Source: JBHJHK01 sp050330975
Lineage (GTDB): Bacteria > Pseudomonadota > Gammaproteobacteria > Competibacterales > Competibacteraceae
Assembly (NCBI GenBank): GCA_050330975.1
Contig: JBHJHK010000317.1
Coordinates: 1-5,343 of the forward strand
Reading direction: 5' to 3'
Length of the DNA: 5,343 nt
A program made the translations under genes and the position numbers. The notes beneath the pieces were generated by a model, which had not been told where the DNA came from, searched no databases, and was given only the letters and a program-made list of their open reading frames with translations. Below are positions 1-5,093 of the stretch, piece by piece (within the stretch, counting starts at the first letter, position 1; each line of letters starts with the position of its first letter).

Positions 1-1
1 G

Positions 2-352
2 GCGCACCCCCCCCGGGCACGGCCCCCCAAAGGCGCTGCGCCCCAAACCACCGGCGGGCCACCGACCCTGGACTTGCCCCTCGACAGCGAGAGCCCCACG
101 GTGGGTCCCCACCACGTCCCCAAGCCCTCGCCACCCCTCGAAAATCCCACCGCCGACGAGTTGGATTTTGACGATCAAGAGGCCACCCGGGTGTTGTCCA
201 CCGATCAAATCGCCCGTCTGGGAGCGCGGTTTCGCGACCACCTCGTCCGGGCAGCCCAGGACGAAGAGGATCAAGAGACCCAGGTCTTCACCAAAGACCA
301 CATCGAGCGCCTCAAGGCGCGGTTGCGCACCCAGGGCAAGAAAGACAAGTAG
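2..352 (+). CDS. 3' end of unidentified proline-rich, charged protein (5' partial)
   Basis: The reading frame is open from the left edge to a TAG at 350-352, with no in-frame stop and no convincing start; the TTG at 74 has no ribosome binding site, so the true start probably lies outside the window. Codon use (G/C at third positions) looks like real coding sequence. The visible 116 residues begin with a Pro/Gly/Ala-rich, probably disordered stretch and end in a charged tail finishing in Lys-Lys-Asp-Lys. The tail contains two related segments (nt 170-235 and 260-328). Each has an acidic run, then Thr-x-Val-(Leu/Phe)-(Ser/Thr), then a helix-like Ile-x-Arg-Leu-x-Ala-Arg-x-Arg. No membrane segment or enzymatic motif is visible. 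The stop lies 35 bases before the GTG start of the following GTPase gene, so cotranscription is likely. I do not recognise the family; the Thr motifs recall phosphothreonine peptides bound by FHA domains, which is inference only. Confidence 0.72.
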   Translation, partial: AHPPRARPPKGAAPQTTGGPPTLDLPLDSESPTVGPHHVPKPSPPLENPTADELDFDDQEATRVLSTDQIARLGARFRDHLVRAAQDEEDQETQVFTKDHIERLKARLRTQGKKDK

Positions 353-387
353 CCCCGATCCCCCCACGACGCATCTCCATCGATCCC

Positions 388-1581
388 GTGGTCCCGGCTC
401 TCTGGCGCCAGTTGTGGTCCCCCAAGGTCGACGACACCCACCTCGTCGCCCACTTGGAGGGTCTGCGCCGGGAACTGCCGCTACCGCTGTTTTGGCTCCT
501 CGGCAAGGCTCAGTCGGGCAAGACCTCGCTGATTCGGGCCCTCACGGGCGACGATCGAGCCCGCATTGGCGACGGCATCCGCCCCTGTACCCGCCACGCC
601 TACCTCTACGACTTTCCCAGCCGCGAAAACGCCTTTATCCAGTTCCTAGACACCCGGGGCCTGGGGGAGAGCCATTACGATCCCACCGAGGACCTGGCGG
701 CCTTTGCCACCCAGGCCCACCTGCTCATCGTGGTGATGAAGGCCACCGATTTGGCCCAAGGGGCGGTGATGGAGGCTTTCTGGCGGCTGTGGCCCCGGAA
801 TCGGTGGCCAGTGATCGTTCTGCAAACCGCCCTCCACGAGGGTTATGTCGCCCCCACCGACCCCCATCCACAGCCCTATCCCTTTCGAGACCGCCACGGC
901 GCGAGCCCTTTGCCCACCTCCCTGCCCGGGCGCTTGGCCGAGTCCCTAGAGGTACAACGGCGCTGGTTTGACGAGGTACCGGCCCAGTTTGTGGCGGTGG
1001 ATTTCACCTTGCCCGAGGACGGTTACCAACCGGAACACTACGGCCTCGAAGCCCTGTGGGAGGCCATCGAGACGGCCCTCCCCCAGGGGGTGGCCGCCAT
1101 GGTCCGGGACTTGAGCCAAGGGCAACGGGATCTCCAGCGGGCCTTTGCCCGCACTGCCGACGCCCACATCACCGGCTACGCCCTGGCCGCCGCCGGGGCG
1201 GGGGCAATTCCCTTGCCCCTGGTGGACCTGCCCTTGGTGGGATTGATTCAAGGCAAAATGGCCCAATCGGTGGCCTCCATCTACAACCAGCCCTTCGACC
1301 GGCGCAACCTGGGAGAACTGCTGGGCGCCTTGGGATTGGGACTCGCCAGCCAATGGGGGCGGCGGGAGCTGGTGAAGGTGGTTCCCGTTTACGGGCCGGC
1401 GGTGGCTTCAGTGCTGACCGGCGCCGCCACCTACGCCCTGGGCAAGACCCTGGCGGTTTATTTCAGCGCCGTCCACCGAGGGGATACCCCCGATCCGGCC
1501 CTGTTCCGCGACCTCTACCAAGAGCAGTTTGCCGTCGGCCGCCGGCGGCTGGGGCTCTATTTGAGCCGGGGGTCGAAGTGA
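388..1581 (+). CDS. GTPase with C-terminal DUF697-like domain
   Basis: A 397-residue P-loop GTPase of the Era/HSR1-like (TRAFAC) type. G1 is at residues 39-47 (GKAQSGKTS). A G2 candidate Thr is at 68 (RPCTRH) and G3 is at 88-92 (DTRGL). The position expected for G4 (N/TKxD) reads LQTALHEGY (about 145-153), so the usual guanine-specificity motif is missing. This is followed by a VDFTLPEDGY segment (about 204-213). Residues about 262-362 form an Ala/Gly/Leu-rich region rich in Pro-Leu-Val, with a TYALGK motif near 349-353. This matches the pattern of DUF697, the domain found in YcjF-like proteins and in many bacterial GTPases, and probably binds or inserts in the membrane. The GTG at 388 is the first usable start in this frame; a TTG at 412 is an alternative, and neither has a clear Shine-Dalgarno. 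The stop overlaps the next GTPase gene by four bases. The family call is firm; the cellular role is unknown. Confidence 0.88.
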   Translation: MVPALWRQLWSPKVDDTHLVAHLEGLRRELPLPLFWLLGKAQSGKTSLIRALTGDDRARIGDGIRPCTRHAYLYDFPSRENAFIQFLDTRGLGESHYDPTEDLAAFATQAHLLIVVMKATDLAQGAVMEAFWRLWPRNRWPVIVLQTALHEGYVAPTDPHPQPYPFRDRHGASPLPTSLPGRLAESLEVQRRWFDEVPAQFVAVDFTLPEDGYQPEHYGLEALWEAIETALPQGVAAMVRDLSQGQRDLQRAFARTADAHITGYALAAAGAGAIPLPLVDLPLVGLIQGKMAQSVASIYNQPFDRRNLGELLGALGLGLASQWGRRELVKVVPVYGPAVASVLTGAATYALGKTLAVYFSAVHRGDTPDPALFRDLYQEQFAVGRRRLGLYLSRGSK

Positions 1582-3149
1582 AAACCGCCCGTCTCGCCAC
1601 CTTCGCCGGGGTGTTGCTGGCCATCACGGCGTTGCCGGCGGTGGGACTCGCCGTGGTGGGGGGGGTGTGGTTGTGGCAACACGACCTGCTGTTGCCATGG
1701 CTCGGTGCCACCACCGGCCTGTCGTTGGCCGGGTGGTTGGGACTTCGGGTCTGGGTGCGCCCTGCGGTGGCACCTCCCCCCTTGAATTTGCCCCCCAATC
1801 CCCGCTGGTCGACCGAGGCCCATGGTGCCTGGGACAAAGTGGAGGCCTTGGCCACCGAACTCAAGGCCGCAGATCGCGATGTGGGTCCCAACGACCTGTG
1901 GCCTTTGTTGCACCGGACCCTCAATACCGTGGCGCAACACTTTCACCCCCGCCAACGCGACCCATTGCTGGAACTCAAGGTGCCCTATTTGCTGCGGGCC
2001 ATCGAGCTGTTGGCCCAGGATCTGCGGCGCGATTTCACCGACCACGTGCCCGCCAGCCATTTGCTGTCGGTCAACGACGTGTGGCGGGGTTACCGGTTGA
2101 CCCGTCAGGGCCAACGCCTCTACGACGTCTTTCGGGTGATGTCGGCAGCGGTGAATCCGGCGGCGGCCGCCCTGCGGGAGGCCCAGGGCTACGCTGTCCA
2201 ACAGGTGTTGGCTCACTCCTCCCGGGAAATCCGGCGCTGGTTGGTGGACACCTACGTCAAGAAGCTGGGCTACTATGCCGTGGAGCTCTACGCCGGCCAT
2301 CTGACCCTGGAAGACGAAGCCCTGGGCGACCACGTGACGGCGGTATCTCGCCAGGATTTCCAGGACCTAGCCGACGTCGCCGACCGACAGCAGGTGGAAC
2401 CCCTGCGCTTTTTGGTCATGGGTCAACGGGGGAGCGGCAAGACCCAGTTGATCGCCGCCTTGCTGGCAACCCGTGACGATGGGGCGGCGATCACCACCGC
2501 ACCGCTGGCAAAACCCATACCCTATGCCCTGGTCCACGAGGGTTTGGATCGGACGCTAATCATCGATACCCCGGGCTACGCCAGCGACCACCCGACGGTG
2601 AACGAAGATCTCATCGAAGCCGCCGTCCACAGCGACGGTGTCATCTTGGTGACTTCAGCCCTGGCGGCGGCGCGCCGCGCCGATCGCGAGCAACTCGATC
2701 GCCTTGGGGAAGTTTATCGCCAGCGCCCGGGCGAAGCCCCGCCCCGGGTGGTGGTGGCCTTGAGCCATATCGATCAATTGCGCCCCCTGCGGGAGTGGGA
2801 CCCGCCCTACGACGTCGTCGATCCAAAGGAAGCCAAGGCCCGCCACATCCGCCGGGCCATGGAGGGCGCCGCCGAGGATTTGGCCCTGGAACTCGAACGC
2901 GTCGTCCCGGTGTGTTTGGCCCCGGGGCGCCACTACAACGTCCTCGAGGGCCTGGTGCCAGTGCTCCTCCAAGACCTCGACCACGCCCAGCGCCTCCAAT
3001 ACCTCCGCTGCCTGCGGGACTACAACCGCACCCGCAACCTCCCCAGACTGTGGCGCCAGGCCCAAAATGTGGGCCGCTTTGTCGCCCGGGGAGGGATGAC
3101 CTGGTTGCAACAGCTCGGGGAGCAACTCAACCGCCAGCCACCGCGCTAG
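1578..3149 (+). CDS. Membrane-anchored GTPase-domain protein
   Basis: A 523-residue protein. Start chosen: the GTG at 1578, which overlaps the upstream TGA as GTGA and has a G-run (1568-1572) five bases upstream. The frame is open further upstream, but that part lies inside the preceding gene and is a shadow of it. Two hydrophobic segments (about residues 8-33 and 38-60) predict a double-pass inner-membrane anchor. A Pro-rich linker (63-76) and a long, mostly helical region (about 80-270) without recognised motifs follow. The C-terminal G domain has G1 at 282-289 (GQRGSGKT), G3 at 330-333 (DTPG) and a G4 candidate SHID at 396-399, where Ser-His replaces the usual Asn-Lys. The G domain probably faces the cytoplasm. 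Overlap with the previous GTPase suggests coupled translation and a two-GTPase complex, which is inference. Resemblance to HSR1-type GTPases is clear only in the G domain; I do not recognise the whole architecture as a named family. Confidence 0.86.
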   Translation: MKTARLATFAGVLLAITALPAVGLAVVGGVWLWQHDLLLPWLGATTGLSLAGWLGLRVWVRPAVAPPPLNLPPNPRWSTEAHGAWDKVEALATELKAADRDVGPNDLWPLLHRTLNTVAQHFHPRQRDPLLELKVPYLLRAIELLAQDLRRDFTDHVPASHLLSVNDVWRGYRLTRQGQRLYDVFRVMSAAVNPAAAALREAQGYAVQQVLAHSSREIRRWLVDTYVKKLGYYAVELYAGHLTLEDEALGDHVTAVSRQDFQDLADVADRQQVEPLRFLVMGQRGSGKTQLIAALLATRDDGAAITTAPLAKPIPYALVHEGLDRTLIIDTPGYASDHPTVNEDLIEAAVHSDGVILVTSALAAARRADREQLDRLGEVYRQRPGEAPPRVVVALSHIDQLRPLREWDPPYDVVDPKEAKARHIRRAMEGAAEDLALELERVVPVCLAPGRHYNVLEGLVPVLLQDLDHAQRLQYLRCLRDYNRTRNLPRLWRQAQNVGRFVARGGMTWLQQLGEQLNRQPPR

Positions 3150-3175
3150 CCACCTCAAGAACTCCCCTGGGTGGC
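3149..3175. terminator. Weak inverted repeat at the convergent gene junction
   Basis: GCCACC (3149-3154) and GGTGGC (3170-3175) could form a 6-bp stem around a 15-base loop that contains the last codons of the minus-strand gene. There is no T-tract on either side. It is the only candidate structure between the two convergent stops, and it may be chance in such GC-rich DNA. Confidence 0.2.
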
Positions 3176-3982
3176 CTTGGGCCCTGCCCCGGAAGCGCCC
3201 TGGTCGGCTCGCTTCATGGCGTCGACCACCACCCAAGGGTCCACGTCCAAGGCGGCGACGGGGGCCAAATCGCGCCGGGCAATGACCATCACCATGTCGT
3301 GGTCTGGCCCCTCCAAGGGCAAAAAGCCATAGTCCCCGGGGGGGCCGCCGTGGGCGGCGAGAAAACCCTCCAGAGCCCGGGCGTGGGCGGCACTGGCCGC
3401 TGCAAAATGATCCACGTCCAAGCTCCGCGCCAGGATTTCTCGGCGCTGTTCGGGGTCGTTCTGGTCGCCGTAGACCCGGTAGCGCTCGGGCAGGAGGTGG
3501 AGGTCGGGGGATTCCCCCACCAGGGTGGCCCAGAGGAAATCCTGGCGCTCTTGGGGATCGGTGGGCAGCCGGGTAAAGGCCAGGGTGGGCCCTGTCCACG
3601 GCCCCTGGGTGATGGCCGCCGCCGCCCCGGGGGCCACCTGGCTGGCGGTGACCACGGCAAAGCGATCCACGGCAAACACCGCGTAGCTGGGCCGCTCACG
3701 GTGGAGTATCGATGCGCCGTAGCCAAAGGCCACCAGCTGGATCAACACGATGACCACCATATCGAACTTGAGACCGGGCTTGCCGGGTCGGTAGACCAGT
3801 AGGGTGAGCAGCGGTCCGACGACGACGTCGACGAAGATCACCACTTGCAACGCATCCCAGGCGCTGTTGGCCTGGAAGTAGGGCACGGGATACCACACCA
3901 GAAAAATGGCCCCCAGCAGGGCCGATAGCACCAATACACTGAGGAGTAAATGAAGGCCAAAGGCACGTAGTCGAGTTTTCAC
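3155..3982 (-). CDS. TfpX/TfpZ-family type IV pilin accessory protein, copy A
   Basis: A 275-residue inner-membrane protein. Three hydrophobic segments (about residues 7-31, 44-64 and 74-92) precede a soluble, probably periplasmic, C-terminal domain. Landmarks seen: WYPVPYF (30-36), VVVGPLL (53-59), YRPGKPGL (64-71), and RERPSYAVFAVDRFAVV (95-111), which is the type of core seen in TfpX/TfpZ proteins. Known members assist the assembly or stability of specific type IV pilins and usually sit next to the pilin gene; no pilin is visible here. The GTG at 3982 is chosen because GGAG lies nine bases upstream, an arrangement conserved in copy B; the frame can be extended to a TTG at 4015 but that lacks support. 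The stop is five bases from the convergent GTPase stop. The last 20 or so residues (QGASGAGPKATQGSS end) have no counterpart in copy B and probably represent the ancestral tail. Confidence 0.85.
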   Translation of the reverse strand: MKTRLRAFGLHLLLSVLVLSALLGAIFLVWYPVPYFQANSAWDALQVVIFVDVVVGPLLTLLVYRPGKPGLKFDMVVIVLIQLVAFGYGASILHRERPSYAVFAVDRFAVVTASQVAPGAAAAITQGPWTGPTLAFTRLPTDPQERQDFLWATLVGESPDLHLLPERYRVYGDQNDPEQRREILARSLDVDHFAAASAAHARALEGFLAAHGGPPGDYGFLPLEGPDHDMVMVIARRDLAPVAALDVDPWVVVDAMKRADQGASGAGPKATQGSS

Positions 3983-3991
3983 TGTCTTGCA

Positions 3992-3995
3992 CTCC
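3992..3995 (-). promoter_or_regulatory. Ribosome binding site deciding the start of copy A
   Basis: GGAG on the minus strand, nine bases before the GTG at 3982. The same motif at the same spacing occurs before copy B although the bases between differ, which supports GTG as the true start in both. Confidence 0.65.
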
Positions 3996-4048
3996 GTGGA
4001 TGCCACACGCAACAAGCTCCAATGCCCACCGCAGGGATGGGCTTTGTC

Positions 4049-4077
4049 TAGATACGTTCTGCGGGTGGCGATTTCAA
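4049..4077 (-). promoter_or_regulatory. Possible sigma70-type promoter for copy A
   Basis: On the minus strand TTGAAA (4077-4072, five of six consensus bases) is followed after 17 bases by TATCTA (4054-4049, three of six). It would give a leader of roughly 60 bases. The equivalent place before copy B keeps a TTGGAA but has no good -10 at 17 bases, so the two copies may be transcribed differently. This is a motif match only. Confidence 0.33.
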
Positions 4078-4131
4078 CGGCTGTAGTGACTTTGCCAAAA
4101 CACCATCACGCCGCCCATCGTCGGGGAAGCG

Positions 4132-4167
4132 GTGCTCCACAGGACGCTGGATCACTGTCCCGTCGCC
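4132..4167 (+). pseudogene. Relic of the aminopeptidase 5' end between the two accessory genes
   Basis: GTG at 4132 followed by codons for Leu-His-Arg-Thr-Leu-Asp-His-Cys-Pro aligns with ATG at 5094 followed by Pro-His-Ser-Leu-Leu-Asp-His-Arg-Pro in the intact gene. The noncoding sequence just upstream (4067-4131) also aligns with 5028-5093, including a GGGGAAGC that replaces the intact gene's ribosome binding site and a TGTAGT in place of its TATAAT. Homology ends near 4167, where the 3' part of accessory gene B begins on the opposite strand. It is too short to encode anything functional and is best read as a scar of tandem duplication. It overlaps the last codons of gene B in antisense. Confidence 0.65.
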
Positions 4168-4928
4168 GCGGCTACCACCCCCCAGGGATCCACGTCCAAG
4201 GCGGCGACGGGAGCCAAATCGCGCCGGGAAATAGCCATTATCATGTCGCGGTTTGACCCCTCCAGGGGCAAAAAGCCGTAGTCCTTGGGGTCGCCGCCGT
4301 GGGTGGCGAGGAAACCCTCCAGGGCCCGGGCGTGGGCGGTACTGGTCGTCAAGCGGCCCACGTCCAAACTCTGGGCCAGGATTCCCAGGCGTTGCTCGGC
4401 GGCGTTTTGGCCCCCGTAGACCCGGTAGCGCTCGGGCAGGAGGTGGAGGTCGGGGGATTCCCCCACCAGGGTGGCCCAGAGGAAATCCCGGCGCTCTTGG
4501 GGATCGGTGGGCAGCCGGGTAAAGACCAGGGTGGGCCCTGTCCACGGCCCCTGGGTGATGGCCGGCGCCGCCCCGGGGGCCACCTGGCTGGCGGTGACCA
4601 CGGCAAAGCGGTCCACGGCAAACACCACGTAGCTGGGCCGCTCACGGTAGAGTACCGACGCGCCGTAGCCAAAGGCCACCAGCTGGATCGAGACGATCAC
4701 CACCACGTCGAACTCGAGACCGGGCTTGCCGGGTTTGTAAATCAACAACATAAGTAACGGCCCGACGACGACATGGACCAAGATCACCACTTGCAAAGCA
4801 TTCCAGGCGGCGTTGGCCTGGAAGTAGGGCGCGGGATACCACACCAGAAAAAAGGCCCCCAGCAGGGCCGACAGCACCCCTAAACTGAAGAGTAAATGAA
4901 CGCAAAAGACACCCAATCGACTTTTCAC
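4152..4928 (-). CDS. TfpX/TfpZ-family type IV pilin accessory protein, copy B
   Basis: A 258-residue paralogue of the neighbouring copy A with the same layout: three hydrophobic segments within the first 92 or so residues, PGKPGL near 66-71, RERPSYVVFAVDRFAVV near 95-111, then a presumed periplasmic domain. It differs from A by scattered substitutions, a one-residue deletion near residue 192, and a shorter C-terminus. After Asp-Pro-Trp it reads GVVAAATGQ and stops, and these last codons are antisense to the aminopeptidase relic. The GTG at 4928 is preferred because GGAG stands nine bases upstream, as in copy A. An ATG at 4943 in the same frame would add five residues and cannot be excluded. 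The gene is divergent from the aminopeptidase at 5094 and no pilin gene is nearby. Both copies look intact, so they may serve different pilins or pili; that is inference. Confidence 0.84.
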   Translation of the reverse strand: MKSRLGVFCVHLLFSLGVLSALLGAFFLVWYPAPYFQANAAWNALQVVILVHVVVGPLLMLLIYKPGKPGLEFDVVVIVSIQLVAFGYGASVLYRERPSYVVFAVDRFAVVTASQVAPGAAPAITQGPWTGPTLVFTRLPTDPQERRDFLWATLVGESPDLHLLPERYRVYGGQNAAEQRLGILAQSLDVGRLTTSTAHARALEGFLATHGGDPKDYGFLPLEGSNRDMIMAISRRDLAPVAALDVDPWGVVAAATGQ

Positions 4929-4937
4929 TGCCCTGTG

Positions 4938-4941
4938 CTCC
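4938..4941 (-). promoter_or_regulatory. Ribosome binding site deciding the start of copy B
   Basis: GGAG on the minus strand, nine bases before the GTG at 4928, matching copy A. It overlaps an in-frame ATG (4943-4941), which makes that ATG the less likely start. Confidence 0.6.
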
Positions 4942-4973
4942 ATCAAGCGTAGCCATCAAACGTAGCCATCGAA
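4941..4973. repeat. 13-bp tandem repeat, about 2.5 units, before copy B
   Basis: Units CATCAAGCGTAGC (4941-4953) and CATCAAACGTAGC (4954-4966) differ at one base and are followed by a partial CATCGAA. The array abuts the ribosome binding site of copy B and lies in its leader. The corresponding region of copy A has no such repeat, so it arose after the duplication. Confidence 0.7.
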
Positions 4974-5042
4974 AACGCCCCGAGGCCCACCTGTTGCCAT
5001 GGGCCCCACTCAATGGGATCCATGGCTGGCGATTCCAACGGC

Positions 5043-5048
5043 TATAAT
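5043..5048 (+). promoter_or_regulatory. -10 box of the aminopeptidase promoter
   Basis: A perfect TATAAT, rare in DNA this GC-rich, lies 45 bases before the ATG at 5094. No good -35 hexamer is found at 16-18 bases upstream, so an activator may be needed or the match may be partial. In the duplicated relic the equivalent bases (4083-4088) are TGTAGT, consistent with loss of selection there. Confidence 0.5.
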
Positions 5049-5084
5049 GGACTTTGTCAAAGTTCTACCATCCCGCCCACCGCC

Positions 5085-5089
5085 GAGGA
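5085..5089 (+). promoter_or_regulatory. Ribosome binding site of the aminopeptidase gene
   Basis: GAGGA, four bases before the ATG at 5094. The spacing is short but it supports this start. Confidence 0.55.
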
Positions 5090-5093
5090 AGCG

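Larger units (their letters stand above)
3225..4167. repeat. Tandem duplication, left copy (gene A, its upstream region, aminopeptidase relic)
   Basis: This segment aligns along its length with 4171-5126 at an offset of about 946-962 bases. It contains accessory gene A except for its last codons, the upstream noncoding region, and a short stretch homologous to the promoter and first codons of the aminopeptidase gene at 5094. The boundaries are estimated by eye and may be off by ten or so bases. Confidence 0.75.

Noticed and set aside
1..30. C-rich start of the window as a regulatory or repeat element
   Set aside because: It reads as Pro/Arg codons of the open frame that continues to 352; no separate signal is visible.
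168..971. Long + strand open frame
   Set aside because: The Arg/Pro/Ser-rich product is a shadow of two genes in other frames; it spans their junction and shows no domain.
1056..1577. Upstream extension of the second GTPase frame, adding about 174 residues
   Set aside because: This part lies inside the well-supported first GTPase gene, its translation is Arg/Gly/Pro-rich low-complexity sequence typical of a shadow frame, and a GTG start with stop overlap at 1578 immediately precedes a membrane segment.
2655..3599. Long minus-strand open frame opposite the second GTPase and across gene A
   Set aside because: The translation is Arg/Pro/Gly-rich and the opposite-strand genes have recognised domains; GC-rich DNA commonly gives such antisense frames.
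3983..4015. N-terminal extension of accessory protein A to a TTG at 4015
   Set aside because: There is no ribosome binding site before the TTG, the added residues are not conserved in copy B, and GGAG nine bases before the GTG at 3982 is conserved in both copies.
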